DNA of 64,000 nt from Gammaproteobacteria bacterium (GTDB taxonomy: Bacteria > Pseudomonadota > Gammaproteobacteria > Chromatiales > Chromatiaceae). The notes beneath the pieces are model-generated. The model was not told the origin of the DNA and did no database searches. It saw only the letters and a program-made list of their open reading frames with translations. Shown here piece after piece: positions 8,339-17,644 of the stretch. Location of the stretch: contig JASJCU010000002.1 in NCBI GenBank assembly GCA_030065815.1, positions 1 to 64,000 on the forward strand, written 5' to 3'. The position numbers were made by a program, and so were the translations under genes. The number at the start of each line of letters is the position of its first letter. The first letter of the stretch is position 1.

Positions 8339-11300
8339 TTACTTGACCCGAACCCAGGACTTGCGCCCTTCACCGGACGACAGGGCGTTCTCGGTCTTGG
8401 CATCGATCTGCGCCTGCTTCGAACCGGAGAAGTACTTGCCTTCGCAGTCCTTGCAGCCGCCCGACGGCCCACCGACCCCGGCGAGGATCGCCGGCGCCTG
8501 GATGATGCCGACCTTGGACTTGGTTCCCGAGACCGGCGTGTAGGTGGTCACGTTGTTGACCGTCGTCGACGGCATATCGTTGAAGTCGAACTTGCCATCG
8601 CCGTTGAGGTCGAGCACCGGCACGTCCAGGCGGCCACCGGTGCGCGGATCGAGTTCCATCAGCCAGCCGGAGCCGCCCTCGTCACAGGGCACCGGCGACG
8701 GCAGCGTCGTGACGAAGATCAGCTTGCCGGCGCGCAGGATCGGTTGTGCGACCATCTTCTCGCCGCTGTCGGTCAGATCGAGATACCAGCCGCACGACTT
8801 GTTGACCGCGCAGGTCTCCGGCACGCCGCTGACGAACCCGGCCCATTGCACCGCCGTGTTGCTGACCAGGCGGATCGTCTCGGTATTGGTGCCGAACGTC
8901 GCGACCTGCGTGCTCGTGATCGTCTGCTGCTGCAACACGTTCGAATTGCGGGTCGTCACCGACGTGATCGTGTTGCCGTCGTCACGGTCCCAGATGCCGT
9001 ACATAGTGTTGTCCTGCACGGCGTTGGCCGGGTCCTGGTCCACCAGCTCGTAGTACTTGCCGGTACCGAAGAACACGATGCGGCCGATCGCCGACGTCGG
9101 GTGGAAGCCGACGGCCATGCGCGACGTGATGCGCTGCGGCACATTGCTCGCATTGCGCGCCGAGTACAGCAGCGTCGTGCTGGCACGGGTGAACCCTGTC
9201 GACGTCTTCGCGAAACGCCAGACGTTGCCGTTCAGGTCGCCGCCGTAGACCAGGTCGGCGTCACCGTCGCCGTCTGTATCGACCGGTGCCACGGTGGACA
9301 GGCCGTTGCCGCTGCCGTGCGAGCCCGACCCCGGGCCGGTATCGGAAAGGTCGATGCGCTGCAGTAGGACGCCGTCGCTGAGGCGCACGACGTACAGGAT
9401 CGCCTTGCCCGACTTGCCGTGATAGCCGTTGCCGAAGATCGCGACCCAGCCGAGATTGTCGACCTTGACGATCGACGGCTGGCTGTAGCTGTAGCCGAGT
9501 TCTTCGAAATCGCTGCCCGCGACCGTCGGCGTGGCCTCGATATCCCACAGCACCAGCTGGTTGGCATAGGTCTCGTCGAACTTGCCGGGATCGGTGACAT
9601 CGAGCGCAAACACGCCGCTGCCGCCGCCGCGCAGTGTGCCCACCAGCACCGTGTGCCACGCGCCGCTGAAGAACGCGTCGACGACGGTCGACGGACCGTC
9701 GACAAAGTACTGGTGCGTGTAGTTGGTCGACGTCAGCTTGCTCAGGTTGGGCGTCGGCACACCACTGACGACATTGGCATAGACCGAATTCGGCACGAAG
9801 GCGATACGCTCCTGGCCGGTGCAGGCCGACACCCCGTGCAGCGCGCCATCGTTGCCGCCGAAGTACAGGATCGGCTCACGCTCCAACGACCCCAACGGGC
9901 GCAGGTTACCGCCCGAGTCGCGGCAATCGACGTCGTCGTTGGCGGCGACGAACGACGAGTAGGCCACCGTCTCCATGCTGTCCGGATAACCGAAGGCCGG
10001 TGCACCGACGACGGTCGGCGTCGAGTTGACGACGTCGCCGAGCGGCGTGCTGCGGTCGCGGAAGCTGCCACCGTTGACCAGTTCGTTGCTGTCGTCACCG
10101 CGCAGCCAGTCCAGTCGATCGCTGCCGCGGCTGTCTGACAGCCCGGAACCCGGATTCAGATCCAACGCGGTCTGCTGCGCCGTGTTCAGGCTGGACCAGC
10201 GGAACGGGACACCGCTGCCGGCCCCAAGGTTCGCGGTCGGGTCCCAGGTGATCCATTCACGCCCGGTGTCGTGGTCCTGACCCGCCACGACCGTTGCGAC
10301 GTCCCACTCCTGGGGCAGCAGCGCACCGGTCGTCGTGTCGACCGGGAAGGACACGACGCTGCCGGACCAGTCGGTGCTGTCGAAGCGTGCCTGGTAGATG
10401 CGCGTCGACGTGCGCAGGCTGACGGTGTTGGCGACGACCGATGCCGACGACGAGGTCGTCGCGATCGTCGCCAGGTACGACGCCAGCTTCGGACCGATCT
10501 GCGACGGGTCGTCGGCGAAGAAGAAGCTGTCGGCGACGCCGTCGCCATCCTCGTCCCATTCGACTGCCTTGTCGGGCAGGTTGTAGCCGGTATCGCCGGG
10601 CGAGTCGGAGTCGTTGAACGAGCCGTACTTCGCCGCGAGTTCGAGCGGCAGCGGCAGGTTGCGCGCGGTCGACGTGCCGGCCGTGAAGGTCCGGACCAGC
10701 GGCGTCGGCTCCTTGTTATCCTGGCCCGGGTCGTCGTCGAACGAACTGAAGTTGGCACCGCCGCCGTGGTTCTTGATCAGGCCCGCGTAATCGCCGTCGG
10801 CCGTCGTGCCGACGACGATGAAGCCGAGGTTCATCGACACACCGCCCTCGGCGTGCATGAAACGCACCGTGACGCGTGCGGTACTGGTACCCGGGTTCGA
10901 ATCGTTGGCGCCGCTGCCGTCGTCGTCGCGCGTGGTACAGGCCGCGCCGACACAGATCGAGACGCGTTGCACCATGTCCATGTCATAGTCGTTGCCCCAG
11001 GCCGAGTCCTCCCACTGGGCGAGGAAACGCAGGTAGACGAGGTTGTTGTTGACGTCGTACTCCTGCTCCTCGATGTTCAGATGCGCGAGGCTCGACGATT
11101 TCCAGTTCGGCGAACCGGCCGCCGGCGTAGAGTTGGTCGGCCCCGCGTACGAGATCGGCACCAGCGTCATCGAACCGTTGCCGAGCGGGATCACGAAATC
11201 GGGCAGCGTCTTCGACAGCGCGATCGCGTAGGTGTTGATCAGCTGCTCATCGGTGCGGTCGTTGCGCAGGTCGCCATTGCTGCCGCCGATGTGCGCCTGG

Positions 11301-12961
11301 TGCGCGATACCCGCCATCGCGTAGCCACCCTGCTTGTTCGGCGACGTCGGGCACAGGCCACGCATCTGCGACAGCGACGTGAAGGTCTTCGCCGAGCAGA
11401 TATTGGTATCCGGGTTGGCCAGCGGCGTCGCACCGACCTCGCCGATGAACACCGAGCTGGAGATCGTGCCCTGCGAAACCTCCTCGGTGCCGACCGCGTT
11501 GGTCGCGGTGGTCAGGTTGCCGAGCACCGTCGGCACGGTACCCAGGTCGTCGGTATCGAAGTTGTTGTCGCCGCTCGAGATCACGACGACGTTCATCGGC
11601 GTGCAGTACTCGGTCGATATCATCGGGTCGTCCCACGTCGCCGAGGGCAGGCCCAGAGAATCCGATGCGACATCGAAGGTGCCGGTCGCCGAACCCTCGC
11701 CGATCAGGTAGCGCACCGATTCGAGGTACAGTTCGGACACCGGGTTGCCCCAGTTCGAACAGCGCCGGTTGCCAGACGTGCTGGTCAGGTAGGTGTTGAT
11801 GTCGATGCCGAAGGTGTCGCAGTCGCTGTAGTGCGTATCGTCGTAGTCCCAGGTGTTCAGGCGCACCTTGTCCAGCGTCGACACGATGCCGTTGACGCTG
11901 CCGTTGAACGTGCCATCGGTCAGGTTCACCTCGTCGTCCGACGCCGAGGCATTGCCGGCGAACAGGCCCATCGCCTTGCGCAGCACGCCGCCGTGATCGC
12001 GCTTCTGGTAGCTGCCGCTGACCAGCCCGAAGCGCAGCGTGCCGTCCTCGCCGTATTCCTGCAGCAGGCCGATCGGCTTCGAGTCGGTGCCGTTGTAGCT
12101 GCGGCAGTTCTCTTCGAGCTTGCCCGACACGCAGACCTCGACCTTGACGTTCGGTGCGTTGTTGGTGTTGGCGCCGAACAGGTTGTCGGCGTTCTTCGGT
12201 ACCGTGCCGGCGTTCCGGTTGGCGTTGGTGCGGAAGTTGGTCTCGTACCACTCGCACTGGTTGCGTTCGCCGGATGCCCAGCGACCCCAGTCGCCGCTGG
12301 CGATACGCACCTTCGGCGGATAGGTCGCGGTCGACATGTTCTGCGTCTCTATCGTGCCGACGTTCGGGTCGGGCGTCGAGTTGCACAGCGTCATCGTCGC
12401 GACGTTGTACGGCGTGTAGTTCTGGGTCGTGTCGGTGAGGCTCGGCGTGAAGACCTTGGCGAACGAGTGCACGTCGTTGGCGAGCAATGTCCGCTGCAGC
12501 ACGGTCTGGCTCGCGCTGTCGACCGCGCGCTTGCCGCCGTACAGTGCCTTGCGCAGCACGTCGATGCGGGTCATCGTCGCCCAGTTCAGGAAGTTGCCGC
12601 TCCAGTCGCCGTCGGAAGCGGCGTTGTTGCAGTGATGCAGGTTGCTACCGCTGGCGGCATTGCGCGGCTCGAAATAGCCGCTGCTACTGTCGTACTGGTA
12701 GCAGCGCCTGCTGTCGAAATAGCCGAAGTAGTCGAAAGTATCGACATAGGTGTTGTCGATGACGCCGTCGCCGTTCAGGTCCGAGTAGTCGGCGAAGGCC
12801 TTGGCGAACAGCTGGTGATCGACCGACATCGCGAACATCACCATCGGGCTGACCTGGGACACGAGGAACAACGGCTCCTGGGCCGGCAGCGCGATCGCCG
12901 CGCGGCTCGACATCAAACCCCACGCGACGGCAACGGCAGAACTGAGAATCTTGTTGCGCAT
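8339..12961 (-). CDS. pilY1: type IV pilus tip adhesin / assembly factor PilY1
   Basis: 1540 residues. A signal peptide (about residues 1-26) is followed by a long N-terminal region beginning PLFLVSQVSPMVMFAMSVD. A beta-propeller-like C-terminal half has FGGNDGALHGVSA, YGGDLNGNVWRF and the calcium-loop type DTDGDGDADL. A second calcium-like loop, DLNGDGKFDFND, lies near the C-terminus. PilY1 promotes pilus extrusion and surface sensing and binds calcium. It sits between pilX and pilE as in Pseudomonas. The 1099-residue plus-strand ORF over it is a GC-driven shadow. Confidence 0.96.
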   Translation of the reverse strand: MRNKILSSAVAVAWGLMSSRAAIALPAQEPLFLVSQVSPMVMFAMSVDHQLFAKAFADYSDLNGDGVIDNTYVDTFDYFGYFDSRRCYQYDSSSGYFEPRNAASGSNLHHCNNAASDGDWSGNFLNWATMTRIDVLRKALYGGKRAVDSASQTVLQRTLLANDVHSFAKVFTPSLTDTTQNYTPYNVATMTLCNSTPDPNVGTIETQNMSTATYPPKVRIASGDWGRWASGERNQCEWYETNFRTNANRNAGTVPKNADNLFGANTNNAPNVKVEVCVSGKLEENCRSYNGTDSKPIGLLQEYGEDGTLRFGLVSGSYQKRDHGGVLRKAMGLFAGNASASDDEVNLTDGTFNGSVNGIVSTLDKVRLNTWDYDDTHYSDCDTFGIDINTYLTSTSGNRRCSNWGNPVSELYLESVRYLIGEGSATGTFDVASDSLGLPSATWDDPMISTEYCTPMNVVVISSGDNNFDTDDLGTVPTVLGNLTTATNAVGTEEVSQGTISSSVFIGEVGATPLANPDTNICSAKTFTSLSQMRGLCPTSPNKQGGYAMAGIAHQAHIGGSNGDLRNDRTDEQLINTYAIALSKTLPDFVIPLGNGSMTLVPISYAGPTNSTPAAGSPNWKSSSLAHLNIEEQEYDVNNNLVYLRFLAQWEDSAWGNDYDMDMVQRVSICVGAACTTRDDDGSGANDSNPGTSTARVTVRFMHAEGGVSMNLGFIVVGTTADGDYAGLIKNHGGGANFSSFDDDPGQDNKEPTPLVRTFTAGTSTARNLPLPLELAAKYGSFNDSDSPGDTGYNLPDKAVEWDEDGDGVADSFFFADDPSQIGPKLASYLATIATTSSSASVVANTVSLRTSTRIYQARFDSTDWSGSVVSFPVDTTTGALLPQEWDVATVVAGQDHDTGREWITWDPTANLGAGSGVPFRWSSLNTAQQTALDLNPGSGLSDSRGSDRLDWLRGDDSNELVNGGSFRDRSTPLGDVVNSTPTVVGAPAFGYPDSMETVAYSSFVAANDDVDCRDSGGNLRPLGSLEREPILYFGGNDGALHGVSACTGQERIAFVPNSVYANVVSGVPTPNLSKLTSTNYTHQYFVDGPSTVVDAFFSGAWHTVLVGTLRGGGSGVFALDVTDPGKFDETYANQLVLWDIEATPTVAGSDFEELGYSYSQPSIVKVDNLGWVAIFGNGYHGKSGKAILYVVRLSDGVLLQRIDLSDTGPGSGSHGSGNGLSTVAPVDTDGDGDADLVYGGDLNGNVWRFAKTSTGFTRASTTLLYSARNASNVPQRITSRMAVGFHPTSAIGRIVFFGTGKYYELVDQDPANAVQDNTMYGIWDRDDGNTITSVTTRNSNVLQQQTITSTQVATFGTNTETIRLVSNTAVQWAGFVSGVPETCAVNKSCGWYLDLTDSGEKMVAQPILRAGKLIFVTTLPSPVPCDEGGSGWLMELDPRTGGRLDVPVLDLNGDGKFDFNDMPSTTVNNVTTYTPVSGTKSKVGIIQAPAILAGVGGPSGGCKDCEGKYFSGSKQAQIDAKTENALSSGEGRKSWVRVK

Positions 12962-12973
12962 GGTCTTTCCCTC

Positions 12974-13537
12974 TTAGTTGCCGTTCCAGCTGAAATAGGT
13001 GCTCTGCAGGACCACTTCGGTGTTCGGCGACACGCCGTAGCCCTTCGCCGTGACCCGGTAGTGATGCACGCGCGGCGGCTGGTTCTGGGTGCCGATCGCC
13101 AGGTCACTGTTGCCGATCACGGTCTTCGGCAGTTTCTCGATGTAGTACTCGGGCACCGCGGCGACCAGCAACTTGCTGTTGTAGGTCAGCACCGACGCCG
13201 GGACCAACAGCCCGTAGTTGCTGCCGGTATTCGGATCGACGCTGGTCGACGATGCGGTGACCTCGTAGGTGCCGCCGGTCCCGTCGAACGCCATCGCCGA
13301 GTGCGTCGTGGTGTTTGCCACGCCGCCTTCGCCGGTGCGCAATGCCGACTCGGCGGCCTCCAGCGCCGCGCTGTAATCGCGGAAGTTACCGGCCATGCGC
13401 TCCTCCATCGTCGTGTCGCGCAGGCTCGCGGTGCCGAGCACGGTCAACACCAGCAGCAGCACCAGCGCGACGATCAACACCGCGCCGCGTTGTTTGCGGA
13501 GGATTCTGGGATTTGCGTTTCGCATCGTCTGGTCCAC
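12974..13537 (-). CDS. pilX: minor pilin-like assembly protein PilX
   Basis: 187 residues. RKQRGAVLIVALVLLLVLTVLG is the PilX N-terminal membrane segment, which lacks a strict Glu5 prepilin motif, followed by the family phrase TTMEERMAGNFRD and AESALR. It works with PilW, PilV, FimT and PilY1 in the priming complex at the pilus tip. The GTG at 13535-13537 and the ATG at 13523-13525 are both plausible. It abuts the pilW stop and is followed 12 bases later by pilY1. Confidence 0.93.
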   Translation of the reverse strand: MDQTMRNANPRILRKQRGAVLIVALVLLLVLTVLGTASLRDTTMEERMAGNFRDYSAALEAAESALRTGEGGVANTTTHSAMAFDGTGGTYEVTASSTSVDPNTGSNYGLLVPASVLTYNSKLLVAAVPEYYIEKLPKTVIGNSDLAIGTQNQPPRVHHYRVTAKGYGVSPNTEVVLQSTYFSWNGN

Positions 13538-14581
13538 TTAAAGCACCGAGTTCCGGATCGAAATCAGTGAGCTGAATTCCTGGCGCAGGCGAAAGTCGCC
13601 GGTGGGCGGCGAGATCGACGTGCTGCCAGACGGAAAATAGGTATACGGGGCCTCGACCGCGCTGGCACCCTCGACACTGTTGAGCAGCAGCGAGACGCGC
13701 ACCGCCATGACCTCGTCCCAGTCGTACAGGCTGCCGGTCGGCCGGATCTGGCCGGCATGTCCGAACGCGTCGATGTCGCCGTTGCCATCGGTATCGAAGG
13801 CGTAATCGATCTGCATGTTTTCGACGCCATCGACGAGCTCCACCGCGTTAGTGCCGTCGAAGCGGTACAGCGCATTGATCGCCTGGCCGGTCTGGTTCAG
13901 GCGGCCGGTATCGCCGACGAAATAGGTGTGACGGTCGAATTCCATGACCACGGCATCCGAGCCGTAGGGCTCAGCGAGTTCGTTGTGCTTGTTGCCGGTC
14001 GTGTGCGTGATCACGGTGTTGCTGCCCGCTGTCGAGACGTTGGTGGCGCGGAAGATCGTGCCGCTCTTGCAGTCGCCGATCAGCAGGAACTCGTTGTTGG
14101 CGAAGCCCGTCGCCGTGCCAAGCACCGTGACGTTGCCGTTCTTCAGAACCGGCGCCGCGACGAAGGCGACGTTGGAGCGCAGCGGGCCGCGGATCTCGAT
14201 CGAATCGGTATTGCTCACCATGTCCACGCTGCCGATCGTGACCGTACCGCTGGGATCGTTGCGGCCGTCGAGGAACTGGCCCGCGGCGAAATCGTCCAGC
14301 CATGCCGTCGCGCCCGATGCCGTGACGACATTCTTGAAATGCGGTTCGATATGCGGCGATTTGCAGCCGCCGAACCCGGCCTGCTGCAGATCGGCGGCGA
14401 TCTGCCGGACCGCGTAGCGGCCGTTCTCCTGCAATGTGCCGAGCCCGTTCTGCATCTGGTAGGTCGCCTTGTTGGCCGAGAACACCAGCAGCACGCCGGC
14501 CAGCAGCACCAGGCTCAGCGTCGTCGCGACCATCAGCTCGACCAGGGTCAGGCCGGTTTGTTTGCCAAACGCTCGGGTCAT
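13538..14581 (-). CDS. pilW: minor pilin PilW
   Basis: 347 residues from the ATG at 14579-14581, which overlaps the pilV stop as ATGA; the ORF-track start is 57 bases too far upstream. The leader MTRAFGKQTG precedes LTLVELMVATTLSLVLLAGV, a prepilin motif. The conserved segment NGRYAVRQIAADLQQAGFGGC is typical of PilW. The remainder is a long beta-rich headgroup. It is part of the fimT-pilV-pilW-pilX-pilY1-pilE unit. Confidence 0.93.
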   Translation of the reverse strand: MTRAFGKQTGLTLVELMVATTLSLVLLAGVLLVFSANKATYQMQNGLGTLQENGRYAVRQIAADLQQAGFGGCKSPHIEPHFKNVVTASGATAWLDDFAAGQFLDGRNDPSGTVTIGSVDMVSNTDSIEIRGPLRSNVAFVAAPVLKNGNVTVLGTATGFANNEFLLIGDCKSGTIFRATNVSTAGSNTVITHTTGNKHNELAEPYGSDAVVMEFDRHTYFVGDTGRLNQTGQAINALYRFDGTNAVELVDGVENMQIDYAFDTDGNGDIDAFGHAGQIRPTGSLYDWDEVMAVRVSLLLNSVEGASAVEAPYTYFPSGSTSISPPTGDFRLRQEFSSLISIRNSVL

Positions 14582-15036
14582 AGCTGGGCCCTCGTGACCA
14601 GTTCGAGTTTCGCGCTGACGTCGCGGGCATCGGTCCAACGCACCTTGACCTCGGCGAGGCCGCCCGCGGTCACGCTGACCTCGCCTTCACCGGCCGGCAG
14701 GCGCTCGACGTAGGCGTGCCAGAGCTCGACGTCCATCTGCGCGACCTGGGCCGCCGAGCAGCTGCCGGCACAGGTCACGTGTGATGGCGTCACGCCGTAG
14801 TTGATGTCGTAGTCGCCGTCGCGGGCCGCGTCGCGGTTGGCGCGCATGCGATCGATTATATCGGTCGTCGCCAGCGTCGCCTGCGAACGCAGGAACGCGC
14901 TGTGATTGCTGCGCAGACCGGTCGTCTGCAGACCGCTGAGACCGAGCAGGCCGATCGACAACACGATCAGCGCGACCAGTACCTCGAGCAGCGTGAAGCC
15001 ACCCTGTCGATGTTGCTTGCCGGCCATCAGCTGCAT
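14578..15036 (-). CDS. pilV: minor pilin PilV
   Basis: 152 residues. The prepilin leader ends in QGG, followed by FTLLEVLVALIVLSIGLLGL with the processing Glu, then the conserved LQTTGLRSNHSAFLRSQA and MRANRDAA of PilV. An alternative ATG three codons in (15025-15027) would give an ATGA overlap with fimT, matching the other junctions in this operon. The product is a cytoplasmic-membrane prepilin that joins the pilus-tip minor-pilin complex. Confidence 0.92.
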   Translation of the reverse strand: MQLMAGKQHRQGGFTLLEVLVALIVLSIGLLGLSGLQTTGLRSNHSAFLRSQATLATTDIIDRMRANRDAARDGDYDINYGVTPSHVTCAGSCSAAQVAQMDVELWHAYVERLPAGEGEVSVTAGGLAEVKVRWTDARDVSAKLELVTRAQL

Positions 15037-15578
15037 ACCCCGCGGTTCAAACGGACCTGGCCACTGTTCATGATGTGCAGGCAGCGCTGCTGGTTACCGG
15101 TCGACTCGTTCTGGCCGAGCTGGATGCAGCTGCCGCTGGTCGCGCACACACCGGCATTCGCGGTCAGCGCGGCGACCTCGCCCTGCGCCTGGTAGGTCAC
15201 GAACGCGCCGGTGGTCACCGCGGTCGCACCGTCGATCGTCAACGCGAACACCTTCAGCCGCTCGTCGCCGCCGTCGACGGTGCCGGCGGTACCGCCGTCG
15301 GTGAATACCAGCAGCCCGTTGTCCCAGTCGCTGTTGCTGCCGCAGACGATCGGGTTGGCGGTCGGATCGGCGATCGCGCAGACCGACACCCCGGTGCCGC
15401 GGCGGATCGCCTCGCTGCGCGCCAGCTTGAACGCGGTCAGGAAGGTGTTGGCCTGGGTCGTCGCCCGGTTGTTGGCCGCGACGCCGCTGAACAGCGGCAT
15501 GCCGACCGCGACCAGGATGATCGCCACGGCCAGCGTGACCATCAGCTCGACCAGCGTAAGTCCCTGTTGTGTCTTCAT
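15027..15578 (-). CDS. fimT: FimT/GspH-family pseudopilin
   Basis: 183 residues. MKTQQG is followed by LTLVELMVTLAVAIILVAVGMP, a prepilin signal, then NRATTQANTFLTAFKLARSEAIRRG, the hallmark helix of the GspH/FimT family. GSNSDWDNGLLVF is the conserved WxxGxxVF motif. It is the first gene of the pilin operon. In other bacteria FimT-like pilins have been linked to DNA binding and uptake, but nothing here shows that directly. FimU is a possible alternative name. Confidence 0.9.
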   Translation of the reverse strand: MKTQQGLTLVELMVTLAVAIILVAVGMPLFSGVAANNRATTQANTFLTAFKLARSEAIRRGTGVSVCAIADPTANPIVCGSNSDWDNGLLVFTDGGTAGTVDGGDERLKVFALTIDGATAVTTGAFVTYQAQGEVAALTANAGVCATSGSCIQLGQNESTGNQQRCLHIMNSGQVRLNRGVCS

Positions 15579-15733
15579 AATGGCTCGTATAGCAGTTCAC
15601 TGATTAGATAGCGCCGACGCGAATGATAGACTGGCGCAAATACCCGACGAACGGTGGTGGCGTAGCGCTCCGCGATCGCCCACCCGATCTACGATCCTGT
15701 TGAGTCTTTTCCCCGGATGAGTCACTTCCCCGG

Positions 15734-16828
15734 ATGAGTCATTTCCTGGTTGTCGGCGGCGGCGCCATCGGCATGCTGACTGCCCTCGAACTGCGCAGCG
15801 CCGGGCACGACGTCAGCCTGTTCGAACGCGGCGAGACCGGTCGCGAATCATCGTGGGCCGGCGGCGGGATCGTGTCGCCGCTGTTCCCGTGGCGCTACCT
15901 CGACAGTGTGACGCGCCTCGCGAGCTGGAGCCAGTCGGTCTATCCGGCGTTGTGCTCTGACCTGTTTCGGCACACCGGGGTCGATCCTGAACTCACCGAC
16001 TGCGGCCTGCTGCTGGTCGCACCCGACGAACACGACGCGGCATTCGCCTGGGCACGCGAGCACGACCGCGCGCTCGAGGCGGTCGATCGCGCGGCCTTCC
16101 ACCGCCTCGAGCCGCAGGCCGCCGACCCGCCGGACAAGGCGCTGTGGATGCCGACGGTCGCCCAGGTCCGCAACCCGCGAATGGTAACGGCCCTGCGAAC
16201 GCGCCTCGACCAGCTCGGCGTCGCGCTGCACACGGCCAGCGAGGTGCGCGCCCCGTCGGTGGAAGGCGGACGCTGCCGCGGCGTGCTGACCGGCGACGGC
16301 GCGACCCACGAGGCCGACGCGGTCGTCGTCTGCGCCGGGGCCTGGAGCGCCGGCCTGCTCGCCGACCTGCCGGCGCCTCCGGCGATCCACCCGGTGCGCG
16401 GCCAGATGCTGCTGTTTCGCGCCGCACCCGGCACGATCACGCGCATGGTCCTCGAGGCCAGCCGCTACGTGATCCCGCGGCGCGACGGCCGCACGCTGTT
16501 CGGCAGCACCATCGAGGAGGTCGGCTTCGACAAGCAGACCACGCAGGCCGCGCGCGACGAGCTGCACGCGATCGCGACGGCGCGTTTCCCGGTGCTCGCC
16601 GACTGCCCGGTCGAGGCCCACTGGGCCGGCCTGCGGCCGTCGTCGCCGGCCGGCGTGCCGTACATCGGCCCGCACCCGGCGATCGACGGGCTGTTCGTCA
16701 ATGCCGGCCATTTCCGCAACGGTATCGTCCTCGGCCCGGCGTCGGCGCGCCTCGCCGCCGACCTGGTACTCGGCCGTACACCGATCGTCGACCCGGCGCC
16801 GTACGCGTGGACGGCCGCGCGCGGCTGA
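15734..16828 (+). CDS. thiO: glycine oxidase / FAD-dependent oxidoreductase ThiO
   Basis: 364 residues. The N-terminal FAD-binding motif is FLVVGGGAIGMLTALELRSAGHDVSLFERG. Later blocks are HPVRGQMLLF and the C-terminal AGHFRNGIVLGPASA, as in DadA/ThiO proteins. ThiO oxidises glycine to iminoglycine for the thiazole of thiamine. In Pseudomonas the equivalent gene also sits next to the minor-pilin cluster, supporting orthology. No thiamine genes are in the window, so the substrate is inferred. Confidence 0.85.
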   Translation: MSHFLVVGGGAIGMLTALELRSAGHDVSLFERGETGRESSWAGGGIVSPLFPWRYLDSVTRLASWSQSVYPALCSDLFRHTGVDPELTDCGLLLVAPDEHDAAFAWAREHDRALEAVDRAAFHRLEPQAADPPDKALWMPTVAQVRNPRMVTALRTRLDQLGVALHTASEVRAPSVEGGRCRGVLTGDGATHEADAVVVCAGAWSAGLLADLPAPPAIHPVRGQMLLFRAAPGTITRMVLEASRYVIPRRDGRTLFGSTIEEVGFDKQTTQAARDELHAIATARFPVLADCPVEAHWAGLRPSSPAGVPYIGPHPAIDGLFVNAGHFRNGIVLGPASARLAADLVLGRTPIVDPAPYAWTAARG

Positions 16829-16853
16829 TCGGCGGCCAGCGCGGCGCGGCGTC

Positions 16854-16883
16854 TTGAGTCGCTGCACAGAGTGTCCCTATAAT
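16854..16883 (+). promoter_or_regulatory. sigma-70 promoter of the tRNA-Thr gene
   Basis: TTGAGT at 16854-16859, an 18-base spacer and a perfect TATAAT at 16878-16883. It ends 12 bases before the mature tRNA 5' end. It is the clearest consensus promoter in this part of the window. Confidence 0.85.
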
Positions 16884-16895
16884 GCGCCGCCCCAT

Positions 16896-16971
<76 letters not shown>

Positions 16972-16987
16972 TTTCCCGGCAGACCGC

Positions 16988-17488
16988 ATGCCCCGTACCG
17001 GCCTCCTCCCGATCTCGTTGATGCTCGCGGCGTGCAGCGGCGCGCCGGCCGCCGACCACCTGCCCGGCCGGGTGTTGCGGGTCATCGACGGCGACAGCCT
17101 GGTGCTCGAGCTGCGCGGCGCGCAGCACCGGATCGAGCTGCACGGCATCGACGCGCCGGAACTCAACCAGCCGTGGGGCGGCACGGCGGCGGCACAGCTG
17201 CAGCGCCGGCTCGCCGGGGCCTTTGTCGTCGTCACCCGCCACGCCGTCGACCGCGCCAACCGGACCGTCGGCAGCATCCGCGTGCACGACCGCGACGTCG
17301 CCCTCGACCTGCTGTCCGGCGGCCTCGCCTGGTCGACCGTGCCGCTGCCGGATGGCGCCACCGACAGCCGGCCGCCGCACCCGTACACGCGGGCCGAGCG
17401 ACAGGCGCGCGATGCCGGCCGCGGCCTGTGGTCGGACGCCGCCCCGATAGCGCCGTGGGAGTGGCGACGGCGGCGCGCGCGACGCTGA
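16988..17488 (+). CDS. staphylococcal-nuclease-like (SNase) lipoprotein
   Basis: 166 residues. The leader ends in the lipobox LAAC, so the protein is probably lipidated. The SNase fold shows VLRVIDGDSLVLEL, LHGIDAPELNQPWG, GSIRVHDRDVALDLLSGGLAW and ARDAGRGLWSD. These contain the metal-binding Asp and catalytic Arg/Glu region of thermonucleases. It probably degrades nucleic acid in the periplasm. It starts 16 bases after tRNA-Thr and may be read from the tRNA promoter. Confidence 0.85.
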   Translation: MPRTGLLPISLMLAACSGAPAADHLPGRVLRVIDGDSLVLELRGAQHRIELHGIDAPELNQPWGGTAAAQLQRRLAGAFVVVTRHAVDRANRTVGSIRVHDRDVALDLLSGGLAWSTVPLPDGATDSRPPHPYTRAERQARDAGRGLWSDAAPIAPWEWRRRRARR

Positions 17489-17644
17489 CATCCGCGCCCG
17501 CCCGTTGCGGTATGCTTGGTGGCAGGCACAGCGTTCCTGCACGGCACGCAGGCGGCGGCACCGCGATGAGCACAGCAAGCGCACAGGGATGGCGGCATCG
17601 GCGGCAGCGCGTCGCTGCAGCTGCTTCTAGGGCCCGGCCGGCCG

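Noticed and set aside
10271-13570. 1099-residue plus-strand ORF
   Set aside because: It is antisense to pilY1 and pilX and consists of Arg/Val/Asp-rich low-complexity sequence, typical of GC-rich shadow frames.
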